Positions 24,651 to 34,589 are shown, numbered from the stretch's first letter. The stretch: 64,000 nucleotides of DNA from Streptomyces niveus (GCF_002009175.1 NZ_CP018047.1:6758001-6822000); one strand, 5' to 3'. Translations and numbers: made by a program. Notes: generated by a model from the sequence alone, not told the origin.

Positions 24651-25192
24651 TGACCGAAACCCTGATCTGGATCTTCGCCGGGCTGCTGGCGATCGGCCTG
24701 TACCTCAGCTGGACCGCCGGCCGCCTCGACCGCCTCCACTCACGGATCGACGCCGCCCGCGCCTCCCTCGACGCCCAGCTGCTGCGCCGCGCCTCGGTCG
24801 CCCAGGAGCTGGCCACCGCCGGTGTCCTCGATCCCGCCGCCTCGATCGTGCTCTACCAGGGCGCGCACGCCGCCCGCCAGGCCGAGGAGGAGCAGCGCGA
24901 GGTGGCCGAGAGCGAGCTGAGCGAGGCGCTGCGGGCCGTGTTCGGGGAGGTCGCGCAGGTCGAGGCCGTACGGGAGGCTCCCGGCGGCGAGGAGGCCGCG
25001 ACCGAGCTGGCCGCCGCCGTACGCCGCGTACCCATGGCCCGGCGCTTCCACAACGACTCCGTACGCGCGGCCCGCGCCCTGCGCAGGCACCGCACGGTCC
25101 GCTGGTTCCGGCTCGCCGGCCACGCGCCGTTCCCGCTCGCCTTCGAGATGGACGACGAGCCGCCGGTCGCCCTCGCCGACCGCCCCCAGTAG
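24650..25192 (+). CDS. LemA-like membrane-anchored protein
   Basis: A 180-residue protein: one N-terminal hydrophobic helix (residues 4-23), then a long helical region (LDRLHSRIDAARASLDAQLLRRASVAQEL and onward) and a terminal segment FHNDSVRAARALRRHRTVRWFRL that resembles the YNDAV...PxxxxA motif of LemA. That suggests a membrane-anchored coiled-coil bundle with the body inside or outside unresolved. Function of LemA proteins is unknown. The gene sits between the PIM operon and pdxS. GTG 24650 is chosen from the -10 spacing; a GTG at 24611 would lie upstream of the hexamer. Confidence 0.78.
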   Translation: MTETLIWIFAGLLAIGLYLSWTAGRLDRLHSRIDAARASLDAQLLRRASVAQELATAGVLDPAASIVLYQGAHAARQAEEEQREVAESELSEALRAVFGEVAQVEAVREAPGGEEAATELAAAVRRVPMARRFHNDSVRAARALRRHRTVRWFRLAGHAPFPLAFEMDDEPPVALADRPQ

Positions 25193-25325
25193 CGCGCCGC
25201 CCCGGCGACCGGAGCCGCGAGAACGATCCACCGGCCTTCCATTGGCCCTTGCTGTGGACTGGTCCGGAGAGGTTTGCTCAGCTCGTCGAACCCCTCCCTT
25301 CCCCGTTCCCCAGTGAGGTCGTCCC

Positions 25326-26240
25326 GTGTCCAGCACGCTTTCCACCCCCGGCCAAACCCCCGAGACCGGCACCGCGCGCGTGAAGCGCGGCATGGCCGAG
25401 CAGCTCAAGGGCGGCGTGATCATGGATGTCGTCACGCCCGAGCAGGCGAAGATCGCCGAGGACGCCGGAGCGGTCGCCGTGATGGCGCTGGAGCGCGTTC
25501 CCGCCGACATCCGTAAGGACGGCGGCGTCGCGCGGATGTCCGACCCCGACATGATCGACGGCATCATCGAGGCCGTCTCGATCCCGGTGATGGCCAAGTC
25601 CCGCATCGGCCACTTCGTCGAGGCCCAGGTCCTCCAGTCGCTCGGCGTCGACTACATCGACGAGTCCGAGGTGCTGACCCCCGCCGACGAGGTCAACCAC
25701 GCCGACAAGTGGGCCTTCACCACGCCGTTCGTCTGCGGCGCGACCAACCTGGGTGAGGCCCTGCGCCGTATCGCCGAGGGAGCGGCCATGATCCGCTCCA
25801 AGGGTGAGGCCGGCACCGGCAACGTCGTCGAGGCCGTGCGCCACCTGCGCCAGATCAAGAACGAGATCGCCCGGCTGCGCGGCTACGACAACAACGAGCT
25901 GTACGCCGCCGCGAAGGAGCTGCGCGCCCCGTACGAGATCGTCAAGGAGGTCGCCGCGCTGGGCAAGCTGCCCGTCGTGCTGTTCTCCGCGGGCGGTGTG
26001 GCCACCCCGGCGGACGCCGCGCTGATGCGCCAGCTCGGTGCCGAGGGCGTCTTCGTAGGCTCCGGCATCTTCAAGTCCGGCGACCCCGCCAAGCGCGCCG
26101 CCGCCATCGTCAAGGCCACCACCTTCTACGACGACCCGAAGATCGTCGCGGACGCCTCGCGCAACCTCGGCGAGGCCATGGTCGGCATCAACATCGACAC
26201 CCTGCCCGAGTCCGAGCACTACGCGAACCGTGGCTGGTGA
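25326..26240 (+). CDS. pdxS: Pyridoxal 5'-phosphate synthase subunit PdxS
   Basis: A 304-residue TIM-barrel PLP synthase subunit, the usual length. Key blocks: [21 protein letters not shown] with the first substrate Asp, [11 protein letters not shown] with VMAKSRIG (Lys of the VMAK loop), the [11 protein letters not shown] phosphate loop and [15 protein letters not shown]. It makes PLP from ribose 5-phosphate, glyceraldehyde 3-phosphate and ammonia supplied by PdxT. GTG 25326 follows GAGGTCGTCCC. The pdxT start lies 11 nt before the pdxS stop. Confidence 0.98.
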   Translation: MSSTLSTPGQTPETGTARVKRGMAEQLKGGVIMDVVTPEQAKIAEDAGAVAVMALERVPADIRKDGGVARMSDPDMIDGIIEAVSIPVMAKSRIGHFVEAQVLQSLGVDYIDESEVLTPADEVNHADKWAFTTPFVCGATNLGEALRRIAEGAAMIRSKGEAGTGNVVEAVRHLRQIKNEIARLRGYDNNELYAAAKELRAPYEIVKEVAALGKLPVVLFSAGGVATPADAALMRQLGAEGVFVGSGIFKSGDPAKRAAAIVKATTFYDDPKIVADASRNLGEAMVGINIDTLPESEHYANRGW

Positions 26241-26835
26241 CCAGGGCGCCGCGGGCGGCCCGCTGATCGGCGTCCTGGCCCTCCAGGGCGACGTACGGGA
26301 GCACCTGGCCGCCCTGACGGCGGTCGGCGCGGTGCCCACGAGCGTACGGCGGCCGGACGAACTGGCCGCCGTGGACGGCCTGGTGATCCCCGGCGGCGAG
26401 TCGACGACCATGTCGAAACTTGCCGTCCTCTTCGGGATGCTGGAGCCGCTGCGCGAGCGTGTACGCGCCGGGATGCCGGTCTACGGGACCTGCGCCGGCC
26501 TGATCCTGCTCGCCGAGAAGATCCTCGACCCGCGCTCGGGTCAGGAGACCGTCGGCGGGATCGACATGATCGTCCGCAGGAACGCCTTCGGGCGGCAGAA
26601 CGAGTCCTTCGAGGCGGCCGTCGACGTCGCGGGTGTGGGACCGGTGGACGGGGTCTTCATCCGGGCGCCGTGGGTGGAGTCCGTGGGCGCCGAGGTACGG
26701 GTACTCGCCGAGCACGGCGGGCATGTCGTCGCCGTACGGCAGGGCAACGCCCTCGCCACGGCGTTCCACCCCGAACTCACCGGCGACCACCGGTTGCACG
26801 GCTTCTTCACCGAGATGGTGCGCTCCGCGGGGTGA
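26230..26835 (+). CDS. pdxT: Pyridoxal 5'-phosphate synthase glutaminase subunit PdxT
   Basis: A 201-residue class I glutaminase. The nucleophile Cys is in [12 protein letters not shown], the substrate loop is GGESTTM, and the catalytic His-x-Glu is FHPELTGD near the end. It releases ammonia from glutamine and channels it to PdxS in the 12+12 synthase complex. GTG 26230 overlaps pdxS by 11 nt, so the subunits are translationally coupled. Confidence 0.97.
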   Translation: MAGDQGAAGGPLIGVLALQGDVREHLAALTAVGAVPTSVRRPDELAAVDGLVIPGGESTTMSKLAVLFGMLEPLRERVRAGMPVYGTCAGLILLAEKILDPRSGQETVGGIDMIVRRNAFGRQNESFEAAVDVAGVGPVDGVFIRAPWVESVGAEVRVLAEHGGHVVAVRQGNALATAFHPELTGDHRLHGFFTEMVRSAG

Positions 26836-26897
26836 GGGTATCCCGGTAGGATCTCTGCCGAACGGAGCAGGATTGGTTACGCGAAGGAGACAGGCAG

Positions 26898-27650
26898 ATG
26901 TCCGGCCACTCTAAATGGGCTACGACGAAGCACAAGAAGGCCGTGATCGATGCCAAGCGCGGCAAGCTCTTCGCGAAGCTGATCAAGAACATCGAGGTCG
27001 CGTCCCGCACCGGCGGCGCCGACGTCGACGGTAATCCGACCCTCTTCGACGCCATCCAGAAGGCGAAGAAGAGTTCGGTACCGAACAAGAACATCGACTC
27101 GGCCGTCAAGCGCGGCGCCGGCCTGGAGGCCGGTGGCGCCGACTACGAGACGATCATGTACGAGGGCTACGGACCCAACGGTGTCGCCGTCCTCATCGAG
27201 TGCCTCACCGACAACCGCAACCGCGCCGCGTCCGACGTCCGCGTCGCGATGACCCGCAACGGCGGCTCGATGGCGGACCCCGGCTCCGTGTCGTACCTGT
27301 TCCACCGCAAGGGCGTCGTGATCGTCCCCAAGGGCGAGCTGGGCGAGGACGACGTCCTGGACGCGGTCCTCGACGCGGGCGCCGAGGAGGTCAACGACCT
27401 CGGTGAGTCCTTCGAGGTGCTCAGCGAGGCCACCGACCTGGTCGAGGTCCGCACCGCGCTCCAGCAGGCCGGCATCGACTACGACTCGGCCGACACCAAC
27501 TTCGTTCCGACCATGCAGGTCGAGCTGGACGAGGACGGCGCACGGAAGATCTTCAAGCTGATCGACGCGCTGGAGGACAGCGACGACGTGCAGAACGTCT
27601 TCGCCAACTTCGACGTCTCGGACGATGTCATGGAGAAGGTCGACGCCTGA
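26898..27650 (+). CDS. YebC/PmpR family protein
   Basis: A 250-residue YebC family member, starting [22 protein letters not shown] and containing [23 protein letters not shown], both family signatures. Members have been described as transcriptional regulators and, more recently, as ribosome-associated factors that ease proline-stalled translation, so the older regulator name is tentative. GAAGGAGAC precedes ATG 26898. The gene is placed between pdxT and ruvC as in many actinobacteria. A hairpin (27700-27738) ends it before the ruvC promoter. Confidence 0.95.
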   Translation: MSGHSKWATTKHKKAVIDAKRGKLFAKLIKNIEVASRTGGADVDGNPTLFDAIQKAKKSSVPNKNIDSAVKRGAGLEAGGADYETIMYEGYGPNGVAVLIECLTDNRNRAASDVRVAMTRNGGSMADPGSVSYLFHRKGVVIVPKGELGEDDVLDAVLDAGAEEVNDLGESFEVLSEATDLVEVRTALQQAGIDYDSADTNFVPTMQVELDEDGARKIFKLIDALEDSDDVQNVFANFDVSDDVMEKVDA

Positions 27651-27699
27651 CCCTCGGACGTCGTCGGCGCGCGGTCGCCGGCGCCAACTCGGCTTCACA

Positions 27700-27738
27700 C
27701 GGCGGGCCGACGGGGACACACCCCCCGTCGGCCCGCCG
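27700..27738. terminator. Hairpin terminator after yebC
   Basis: A 16-bp stem (CGGCGGGCCGACGGGG / CCCCGTCGGCCCGCCG) with a 7-nt loop. It ends 2 nt before the ruvC promoter motif and isolates ruvCAB from upstream readthrough. Confidence 0.85.
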
Positions 27739-27740
27739 CG

Positions 27741-27763
27741 TTGTCGGTGCCGACCGATACTGT
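27741..27763 (+). promoter_or_regulatory. DNA-damage promoter of ruvCAB (RecA-NDp/PafBC type)
   Basis: TTGTCGGTG (27741-27749), 8 nt, TACTGT (27758-27763) is a perfect match to the TTGTCRGTG-N8-TANNNT promoter described for DNA-damage-induced, LexA-independent genes of mycobacteria and recognised through PafBC. It lies 75 nt before the ruvC start. Confidence 0.85.
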
Positions 27764-27837
27764 GCTGATCAGGGGTTCTGACTCACCGGCAGAACGTGTG
27801 ATCGAGCGGGACCGAGAGTGCGAGGGGGAGGGGCACG

Positions 27838-28395
27838 ATGCGGGTACTGGGCGTGGACCCCGGACTGACACGGTGCGGTGTCGGCGTCGTCGAAGGCGTG
27901 GCGGGGCGCCCGCTGACGATGCTCGGTGTGGGGGTGGTGCGTACGTCCGCCGACGCGGACCTCGGATCGCGCCTGGTCGGCATCGAGCGCGGCGTGGAAG
28001 CCTGGCTGGACGAGTACCGGCCCGAACTGGTCGCCGTGGAGCGGGTGTTCAGCCAGCACAACGTCCGCACCGTGATGGGGACGGCCCAGGCCAGCGCCGT
28101 CGCCATGCTCTGCGCCGCACGCCGCGGCATCCCCGTCGCCCTGCACACACCCAGCGAGGTCAAGGCCGCCGTCACGGGCAGCGGGCGCGCGGACAAGGCA
28201 CAGGTCGGTGCCATGGTGACCCGGCTGCTACGGCTGGACGCCCCGCCCAGACCGGCCGACGCGGCCGACGCCCTCGCCCTCGCCATCTGTCACATCTGGC
28301 GGGCCCCCGCGGTCAACCGCCTCCAGCAGGCGCACGCGGCCGCCAAGGCCTCCCGCCCCTCCAGCAACGTTCCCGTACGGAAGGTCCCCCGATGA
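27838..28395 (+). CDS. ruvC: Holliday junction endonuclease RuvC
   Basis: A 185-residue RNase H-fold resolvase. The four catalytic acids are present: Asp7 (VLGVDPGL), Glu68 (LVAVERVF), Asp141 and Asp144 (PADAADALA). It cuts Holliday junctions symmetrically during recombination repair, working with the RuvAB motor encoded next. GGGGGAGGGG precedes ATG 27838. It is about 15 residues longer than E. coli RuvC because of a basic C-terminal tail. The stop overlaps the ruvA start (ATGA). Confidence 0.98.
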   Translation: MRVLGVDPGLTRCGVGVVEGVAGRPLTMLGVGVVRTSADADLGSRLVGIERGVEAWLDEYRPELVAVERVFSQHNVRTVMGTAQASAVAMLCAARRGIPVALHTPSEVKAAVTGSGRADKAQVGAMVTRLLRLDAPPRPADAADALALAICHIWRAPAVNRLQQAHAAAKASRPSSNVPVRKVPR

Positions 28396-29015
28396 TCGCC
28401 TTCGTCAGCGGCCCGGTGGCCGCGCTCGCCCCGACCACCGCGGTGATCGAGGTCGGCGGTGTCGGCATGCTGGTCCAGTGCACACCGGCCACCCTCGCCG
28501 GGCTGCGGATCGGCGAGGAGGCCAGGATCGCCACGTCGCTGGTCGTCCGGGAGGACTCGCTCACGCTGTACGGCTTCGCCGACGACGACGAGCGCCAGAC
28601 GTTCGAGCTGCTCCAGACCGCGAGCGGTGTCGGTCCGAGGCTGGCCCAGGCGATGCTCGCGGTGCACGCGCCCGACACCCTGCGCGTCGCCGTCGCCACC
28701 GGTGACGAGAAGACGCTGACCGCCGTCCCCGGCATCGGTAAGAAGGGCGCCCAGAAGCTGCTGCTGGAGCTGAAGGACCGCCTCGGCGAACCTCTCGGTA
28801 CGCACATCGGCAGACAGGGCGTCGCCGCCGCCCCCGCTTCCTGGAGCGATCAGCTCCACTCCGCCCTGATCGGTCTCGGGTACGCGACGAGGGAGGCCGA
28901 CGAGGCGGTCGCACTGGTCGCGCCCCAGGCGGAGGCGGCGATCGCGGCCGGCGAGGCCCCCGCCGTACCGCGACTCCTGCGCGCCGCGCTCCAGTCGCTC
29001 AACCGGACACGCTGA
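28392..29015 (+). CDS. ruvA: Holliday junction branch-migration protein RuvA
   Basis: A 207-residue RuvA: N-terminal OB domain ([12 protein letters not shown]...[15 protein letters not shown]), two helix-hairpin-helix motifs ([12 protein letters not shown] and [20 protein letters not shown]) and a C-terminal domain III ([17 protein letters not shown]) that contacts RuvB. It binds the four-way junction as a tetramer. Translationally coupled to ruvC by a 4-nt overlap. Confidence 0.98.
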   Translation: MIAFVSGPVAALAPTTAVIEVGGVGMLVQCTPATLAGLRIGEEARIATSLVVREDSLTLYGFADDDERQTFELLQTASGVGPRLAQAMLAVHAPDTLRVAVATGDEKTLTAVPGIGKKGAQKLLLELKDRLGEPLGTHIGRQGVAAAPASWSDQLHSALIGLGYATREADEAVALVAPQAEAAIAAGEAPAVPRLLRAALQSLNRTR

Positions 29016-29110
29016 CCCGGACCCGCCGCCCCCGCCACGCCGACCGGCCCGCGCAGGCCGAACTCCACGGGACCGTCCACGGACGTCCCGATTCCACGAG
29101 GTGATCCACA

Positions 29111-30232
29111 GTGAACTGGGACGACAGCCGCAGCGGGACGCCGGGAGGCGGCCCCCCGGCGGACCCCACCGACGGACCCGACCCCGCCGAAGGGGCCGAC
29201 CGGCTCGTCGGCGCGTCGGCCGACGGAGAGGACCAGGCGGTCGAGGCGGCGCTGCGCCCCAAGTCGCTGGACGAGTTCGTCGGGCAGGAGCGCGTGCGCG
29301 AACAGCTCGACCTCGTCCTGAAGGCGGCCCTCGCCCGGGGCGCCACCGCCGACCACGTCCTGCTCTCCGGCGCCCCCGGCCTCGGCAAGACCACCCTCTC
29401 CATGATCATCGCCGCCGAGATGGGCGCCCCCATCCGCATCACCTCGGGCCCCGCCATCCAGCACGCGGGCGACCTCGCCGCGATCCTCTCCTCACTCCAG
29501 GAGGGCGAGGTCCTCTTCCTCGACGAGATCCACCGGATGTCCCGGCCCGCCGAGGAAATGCTCTACATGGCCATGGAGGACTTCCGCGTCGACGTCATCG
29601 TCGGCAAGGGCCCCGGCGCCACAGCCATCCCGCTGGAGCTGCCGCCCTTCACCCTCGTGGGCGCCACCACCAGGGCCGGACTGCTGCCGCCCCCGCTGCG
29701 CGACCGCTTCGGATTCACCGCGCAGATGGAGTTCTACGAGCCCTCCGAGCTGGAACGGGTGATCCACCGCTCAGCGCATCTGCTCGACCTGGAGATCGAC
29801 GCGGAGGGGGCCGCCGAGATCGCCGGACGCTCACGCGGCACGCCCCGCATCGCCAACCGGCTGCTGCGCCGGGTCCGCGACTACGCGCAGGTCAAGGCCG
29901 AGGGCTGGATCAACCGCGACATCGCCGCCGTAGCCCTCCGGGTGTACGAGGTCGACGAACGGGGCCTCGACCGCCTGGACCGGGCCGTGCTCCAGGCTCT
30001 GCTCAAACTCTTCGGCGGGGGCCCCGTCGGTCTGTCGACCCTCGCCGTCGCGGTGGGGGAGGAGCGCGAGACCGTCGAGGAGGTCGCCGAGCCCTTCCTC
30101 GTACGGGAGGGGCTCCTCGCCCGTACACCGCGCGGCCGGGTGGCGACCCCGGCGGCATGGGCGCACCTCGGGCTCACACCACCCCTGGCGGGGCCGGGCG
30201 CAAGCGGACAACCGGGGCTGTTCGGGGCGTGA
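29111..30232 (+). CDS. ruvB: Holliday junction DNA helicase RuvB
   Basis: A 373-residue AAA+ motor. An acidic Pro/Gly-rich N-terminal extension of about 40 residues precedes the conserved [15 protein letters not shown] start; Walker A is [10 protein letters not shown], Walker [10 protein letters not shown], and the arginine finger lies in the [18 protein letters not shown] block. The winged-helix domain follows ([17 protein letters not shown]). GTG 29111 follows GATTCCACGAGGTG with a 95-nt gap from ruvA, so it is probably in the same operon. Confidence 0.97.
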   Translation: MNWDDSRSGTPGGGPPADPTDGPDPAEGADRLVGASADGEDQAVEAALRPKSLDEFVGQERVREQLDLVLKAALARGATADHVLLSGAPGLGKTTLSMIIAAEMGAPIRITSGPAIQHAGDLAAILSSLQEGEVLFLDEIHRMSRPAEEMLYMAMEDFRVDVIVGKGPGATAIPLELPPFTLVGATTRAGLLPPPLRDRFGFTAQMEFYEPSELERVIHRSAHLLDLEIDAEGAAEIAGRSRGTPRIANRLLRRVRDYAQVKAEGWINRDIAAVALRVYEVDERGLDRLDRAVLQALLKLFGGGPVGLSTLAVAVGEERETVEEVAEPFLVREGLLARTPRGRVATPAAWAHLGLTPPLAGPGASGQPGLFGA

Positions 30233-30279
30233 GCGCGCGGTCACTCGCCCAGGCAGGAACCCCGCTGCCATGCTGGGCG

Positions 30280-30309
30280 TTGTTCCAATGATGCGGACTC
30301 GCTTAGACT
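30280..30309 (+). promoter_or_regulatory. Possible promoter of the yajC-secDF operon
   Basis: TTGTTC (30280-30285), 18-nt spacer, TAGACT (30304-30309), about 90 nt before yajC. The -35 matches poorly. Confidence 0.4.
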
Positions 30310-30396
30310 CCGCCGATGCCGCCCGTAACGGTCGGCTACCCACCCCCGTATACGAGGCCGCCCGATTGCGCGGTCGTGCGAAGGAAGTTCCCTCCC

Positions 30397-30888
30397 GTGA
30401 GTATCGTGACCCTCCTCCCCTTCATCGTGCTCATCGGGGCCATGTTCCTGATGACCCGGTCCGCCAAGAAGAAGCAGCAGGCCGCCGCGCAGATGCGCGA
30501 CGAGATGCAGCCCGGCACCGGTGTCCGGACGATCGGGGGCATGTACGCCACCGTCAAGGAAGTTCACGACGACACGGTTCTCCTTGAGGTCGCCCCGGCC
30601 GTCCACGCCGTGTACGCGAAGAACTCCATCGGCGCGGTCCTCACCGACGCGGAGTACAACCGCATCGTGCACGGCGACGAGGAGGAGCTTGAGGACGACG
30701 CTCCCGTCGTCCCCGACGACGCCTCCTCGCTGACCGAGGACGACGACGCTCCCAAGCTCGACCTGGGCAAGAAGGACGACGCTGCCGCCCCGGCCGACGA
30801 CGTCGAGGCGCCCAAGGCCGACGCGGACGCCGAGAAGGCCGAGTCCGCCAAGGACGGCAAGGCAGACGGCGAGAGCGGCGCGAAGTAG
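30397..30888 (+). CDS. yajC: Preprotein translocase subunit YajC
   Basis: A 163-residue single-pass membrane protein: N-terminal helix (VTLLPFIVLIGAMFLMTRSAKKKQQ), then the YajC domain with MQPGTGVRTIGGMYATVKEV, and a long acidic Ala/Asp/Lys-rich cytoplasmic tail of about 70 residues not present in E. coli YajC. It associates with SecDF and SecYEG. GTG 30397 follows GAAGGAA. The secD gene lies 144 nt downstream. Confidence 0.93.
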   Translation: MSIVTLLPFIVLIGAMFLMTRSAKKKQQAAAQMRDEMQPGTGVRTIGGMYATVKEVHDDTVLLEVAPAVHAVYAKNSIGAVLTDAEYNRIVHGDEEELEDDAPVVPDDASSLTEDDDAPKLDLGKKDDAAAPADDVEAPKADADAEKAESAKDGKADGESGAK

Positions 30889-31032
30889 TCACGTCCGGCA
30901 CCGCGCTGCGCCCCCGGGCGCACCGCGGCTCCCGGAGCATGCCGACATTCGCGTGAGCAGGTCCCCACAACACTTCGTTGCCGCTCCGTCGCTCACCCGG
31001 CGTGGGGCGGTTGGACAGGGAGAAACGAAAAG

Positions 31033-32823
31033 GTGGCAGCACCTCAGAAGGGCCGAAGGCAGACGGGGGCCCCGGGAAAGCCGGGGCGCACCCTGATTCT
31101 GTTCCTGATCGCGTTGATCGCCCTCGTCGGAGGGATGTTCGGGGCCGGTGAGCTCACACCGCGCCTCGGCATCGACCTCGCCGGTGGTACGACCATCACG
31201 CTCAAGGCCAAGAGCTCGCCCGGCCAGGCGAACGCGGTCAACGAGACCAACATGAACACCGCGGTCGGCATCATCGAGCGTCGTGTGAATGGTCTCGGCG
31301 TTCAGGAGGCCGAGGTTCAGACCCAGGGATCCGACAACATCATTGTCAACATCCCCAAGGGCACGAACTCCCAGCAGGCTCGTGAGCAGGTCGGCACCAC
31401 CGCTCAGCTGTACTTCCGGCCGGTCCTGACCCTCGGCCCGGGCGACCCCTCCGCGCAGCAGCCGCCGCCGGACGCGAGCCCGGCCCCGAGCGCCGACTCG
31501 TCGAAGAGCCCCAGCCCCTCGGCCAGTGACAAGTCGGACAAGGAGTCGGCCGACCCGCCGGCGGCCGGCGCTCCCAGCGCCTCGGAGACGACGCAGGGCC
31601 GCGCCCTGACGGAGGAACTGAAGGCCGACGCGACGCCCACCCCGTCCGGCTCCGGCAAGCCCGACCCCTCCGGCAGCCCGTCCGCGAGCGAGCCCGCGAC
31701 GCCGCCCGCCGACCCCGCGACCGAGAAGCTCCAGGCCGATTTCGTGGCGCTCGACTGCACGAACGAGAAGGCCAGGGGCGCCCTCGGGGACAACGCGAAG
31801 CCGGGTGAGCCGACGCTCGCCTGTGGCGAGAACGACGGAGTCTGGGAGAAGTACATCCTCGGCCCCGCCGAGGTGGGCGGCAAGGACGTCGACGACGCCA
31901 ACGCCACCATCAACCAGCAGACCGGCCAGTGGATCGTCCAGATGGACTTCACGGGCGGTGGCTCGAAGAAGTTCCAGGCGATCACCAGCAAGCTCTCGCA
32001 GCAGCAGGCCCCGCAGAACCAGTTCGCCATCGTCCTCGACGGCGAGGTCGTCTCGGCGCCCTCGGTGCGCCAGACACTGAGCGCCAACGCCGAGATCTCC
32101 GGCAACTTCACCCAGGAGTCCGCGCAGGACCTGGGCAACATCCTGTCGTACGGCGCGCTCCCGCTCACCTTCCAGGAGGAGACCGTCACCACGGTCACCG
32201 CCGCGCTCGGCGGTGAGCAGTTGGAGGCCGGTCTGATCGCCGGCGCCATCGGCCTCGCCCTGGTGATCATCTACCTGGTGCTCTACTACCGGGGTCTCGC
32301 GCTGATCGCCATCATCAGCCTCCTGGCCTCGGCGGTCATGACGTACGCGATCATGACCCTGCTCGGACCGGGTATCGGCTTCGCCCTCAACCTCCCCGCG
32401 GTGTGTGGTGCGATCGTTGCGATCGGCATCACGGCGGACTCGTTCATCGTGTACTTCGAACGAATCCGTGACGAGATCCGAGAGGGCCGTACGCTCCGGC
32501 CCGCCGTCGAGCGGGCCTGGCCGAGGGCCCGGCGCACGATCCTGGTGTCCGACTTCGTGTCGTTCCTCGCCGCGGCCGTGCTGTTCACCGTCACCGTCGG
32601 CAAGGTGCAGGGCTTCGCGTTCACGCTCGGCCTGACCACGCTGCTCGACGTCGTCGTCGTGTTCTTCTTCACGAAGCCGATCATGACGCTGGTCGCCCGC
32701 ACGAAGTTCTTCTCAAGCGGTGGTTCGTGGTCCGGTCTGGACCCGAAGCGCCTCGGGGCCAAACCGCCGTTGCGCCGCAGCCCCCGCCGTCTCAGCGCCC
32801 CCACCGACCCGAAGGAGGCGTGA
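31033..32823 (+). CDS. secD: Protein export membrane protein SecD
   Basis: A 596-residue RND-type SecD. First helix at residues about 15-35, the D1 signature ELTPRLGIDLAGGTTITLKAK, the P1 head, and five C-terminal helices from about residue 395 with ITADSFIVYFERIRDEIREG. Residues about 145-240 form a low-complexity Pro/Ser/Ala/Asp insert that splits the extracytoplasmic head. SecDF uses the proton gradient to pull exported proteins outward. GTG 31033 follows AGGGAGAAACG. Two nucleotides separate its stop... the secF ATG begins right after TGAG. Confidence 0.96.
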   Translation: MAAPQKGRRQTGAPGKPGRTLILFLIALIALVGGMFGAGELTPRLGIDLAGGTTITLKAKSSPGQANAVNETNMNTAVGIIERRVNGLGVQEAEVQTQGSDNIIVNIPKGTNSQQAREQVGTTAQLYFRPVLTLGPGDPSAQQPPPDASPAPSADSSKSPSPSASDKSDKESADPPAAGAPSASETTQGRALTEELKADATPTPSGSGKPDPSGSPSASEPATPPADPATEKLQADFVALDCTNEKARGALGDNAKPGEPTLACGENDGVWEKYILGPAEVGGKDVDDANATINQQTGQWIVQMDFTGGGSKKFQAITSKLSQQQAPQNQFAIVLDGEVVSAPSVRQTLSANAEISGNFTQESAQDLGNILSYGALPLTFQEETVTTVTAALGGEQLEAGLIAGAIGLALVIIYLVLYYRGLALIAIISLLASAVMTYAIMTLLGPGIGFALNLPAVCGAIVAIGITADSFIVYFERIRDEIREGRTLRPAVERAWPRARRTILVSDFVSFLAAAVLFTVTVGKVQGFAFTLGLTTLLDVVVVFFFTKPIMTLVARTKFFSSGGSWSGLDPKRLGAKPPLRRSPRRLSAPTDPKEA

Positions 32824-32824
32824 G

Positions 32825-33964
32825 ATGTCTCGACTCGGCGATCTCGGCGCCCGGCTCTACCGCGGCGAAGTCGGTTACGACTTCGTCGGGAAGCGCAAGT
32901 TCTGGTACGCGCTCTCGATCCTCATCACCATCGCGGCCATCGCGGGCCTGGCGGTGCGGGGGCTCAACATGGGCATCGAGTTCAAGGGCGGTGCCGTCTT
33001 CAACACCCCGAAGACGAGCATCTCCGTGGCGGCGGCGCAGGACCACGCGGAGAAGGCCTCCGGCCACGACGCGATCGTCCAGAAGCTCGGCAACGGCGGC
33101 CTCCGTATTCAGGTCACCGAGCTGAACACGGCGCAGGCCGACAAGGTTCAGACCCAGCTCGCCAAGGATCTGAACATCCCGCAGGAGAAGATCAACGCCG
33201 ACCTGGTCGGTCCCAGCTGGGGCAACCAGATCGCCAACAAGGCGTGGACGGGTCTCGGGATCTTCATGATCCTGGTGGTGATCTATCTCGCGATCGCCTT
33301 CGAATGGAGAATGGCGGTCGCCGCGCTGATCGCCCTGATCCACGACCTCACGATCACGGTCGGTGTGTACGCGCTGGTCGGCTTCGAGGTCACCCCGGGT
33401 ACGGTGATCGGTCTGCTGACCATTCTCGGTTACTCGCTCTACGACACGGTGGTGGTCTTCGACAGCCTCAAGGAGGGGTCGAAGGACATCACCAAGCAGA
33501 CGCGCTTCACCTACAGCGAGATCGCCAACCGCAGCATCAACTCCACCCTGGTGCGCTCCATCAACACCACCGTGGTCGCGCTGCTGCCGGTCGCCGGTCT
33601 GCTGTTCATCGGTGGCGGTGTCCTCGGCGCCGGCATGCTGAATGACATCTCGCTGTCGCTGTTCGTCGGCCTCGCCGCGGGTGCGTACTCGTCGATCTTC
33701 ATCGCCACTCCGCTGGTCGCCGACCTCAAGGAGCGCGAGCCGTCGATAAGGGCACTGAGGAAGCGCGTCCTGGCCAAGCGGAAGGCCGCCGCGGCCAAGG
33801 GTGAGGCGCCCGACTACTCGGACGAGGGCCCGGACGAGCCGAGGGACGCCGAGCCGGACGACCGTGAGATCCCGGAGCGCGACATCCCGCCCGCCGCCGT
33901 GGTCGCGGGTCCCCGGAGCCACGGCGGCCGTGGCCGCGGCCGTCCGTCGGGGAAGCGTCGATGA
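32825..33964 (+). CDS. secF: Protein export membrane protein SecF
   Basis: A 379-residue SecF with first helix at about 25-45, the signature NMGIEFKGGAVF, an extracytoplasmic domain, five C-terminal helices (NKAWTGLGIFMILVVIYLAI to SLSLFVGLAAGAYSSIFIA) with GYSLYDTVVVFDSLKEG, and a charged, Gly/Arg-rich C-terminal tail of about 70 residues. It pairs with SecD. The stop overlaps the apt start (ATGA), so export and purine salvage genes are coupled, as in other actinobacteria. Confidence 0.96.
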   Translation: MSRLGDLGARLYRGEVGYDFVGKRKFWYALSILITIAAIAGLAVRGLNMGIEFKGGAVFNTPKTSISVAAAQDHAEKASGHDAIVQKLGNGGLRIQVTELNTAQADKVQTQLAKDLNIPQEKINADLVGPSWGNQIANKAWTGLGIFMILVVIYLAIAFEWRMAVAALIALIHDLTITVGVYALVGFEVTPGTVIGLLTILGYSLYDTVVVFDSLKEGSKDITKQTRFTYSEIANRSINSTLVRSINTTVVALLPVAGLLFIGGGVLGAGMLNDISLSLFVGLAAGAYSSIFIATPLVADLKEREPSIRALRKRVLAKRKAAAAKGEAPDYSDEGPDEPRDAEPDDREIPERDIPPAAVVAGPRSHGGRGRGRPSGKRR

Positions 33965-34506
33965 CCGACGACAGCACGAGGGAACTGCTCCTCAGCCGGA
34001 TCCGTGATGTGCCCGACTATCCGAAGCCGGGCGTGCGGTTCAAGGACATCACGCCGCTGCTCGCGGATCCGAAAGCCTTCACGGCGCTGACCGACGCCCT
34101 CGCGGAGCTGTCGGTGCGGCACGGTGCCACGAAGATCGTCGGCCTGGAGGCGCGCGGCTTCATCCTGGCCGCGCCGGTCGCGGTACGGGCCGGTATCGGC
34201 TTCATCCCCGTCCGCAAGGCGGGGAAGCTGCCCGGTGCGACGCTGTCGCAGGCGTACGACCTGGAGTACGGCAGCGCCGAGGTGGAGGTCCACGCCGAGG
34301 ACCTTCAGGAGGGCGACCGCGTCATCGTCATCGACGACGTGCTCGCCACCGGCGGCACCGCCGGGGCCTCGGTCGAACTCGTACGCCGGGCCGGCGCCGA
34401 GGTCGTGGCCGTGGCCGTCCTGCTGGAGCTGGGCTTCCTGGGCGGCAGGGACCGGCTGGAGCCGCATCTGCTCGGTGCCCCGCTGGAGGCACTGATCAAG
34501 GTCTGA
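33961..34506 (+). CDS. apt: Adenine phosphoribosyltransferase
   Basis: A 181-residue type I PRTase. The PRPP-binding motif is VIVIDDVLATGGTAGA, with GLEARGFILAAPVA and FIPVRKAGKLPG as further APRT blocks, preceded by PDYPKPGVRFKDITPLL. It converts adenine and PRPP to AMP. Position between secF and relA is conserved in Streptomyces. A hairpin terminator lies 52 nt after the stop. Confidence 0.97.
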   Translation: MTDDSTRELLLSRIRDVPDYPKPGVRFKDITPLLADPKAFTALTDALAELSVRHGATKIVGLEARGFILAAPVAVRAGIGFIPVRKAGKLPGATLSQAYDLEYGSAEVEVHAEDLQEGDRVIVIDDVLATGGTAGASVELVRRAGAEVVAVAVLLELGFLGGRDRLEPHLLGAPLEALIKV

Positions 34507-34558
34507 CCCGCACCGTCACGGGTGACGAGATAGCGACGTGACGAAATATCGCAGAAGC

Positions 34559-34589
34559 GGACGCTCCGGGAATTCCACCCGGGGCGTCC
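34559..34589 (+). terminator. Rho-independent terminator after apt
   Basis: A 12-bp stem (GGACGCTCCGGG / CCCGGGGCGTCC, one G-T pair) with a 7-nt loop, followed by CGCGTTCTGTTTT. One of the few terminators in this window with a T-rich tail. The rest of the 274-nt gap to relA has no other feature I can support. Confidence 0.75.

Noticed and set aside
27663..27838. LexA box for ruvC
   Set aside because: No TCGAAC-N4-GTTCGA palindrome; the visible site is the LexA-independent type.
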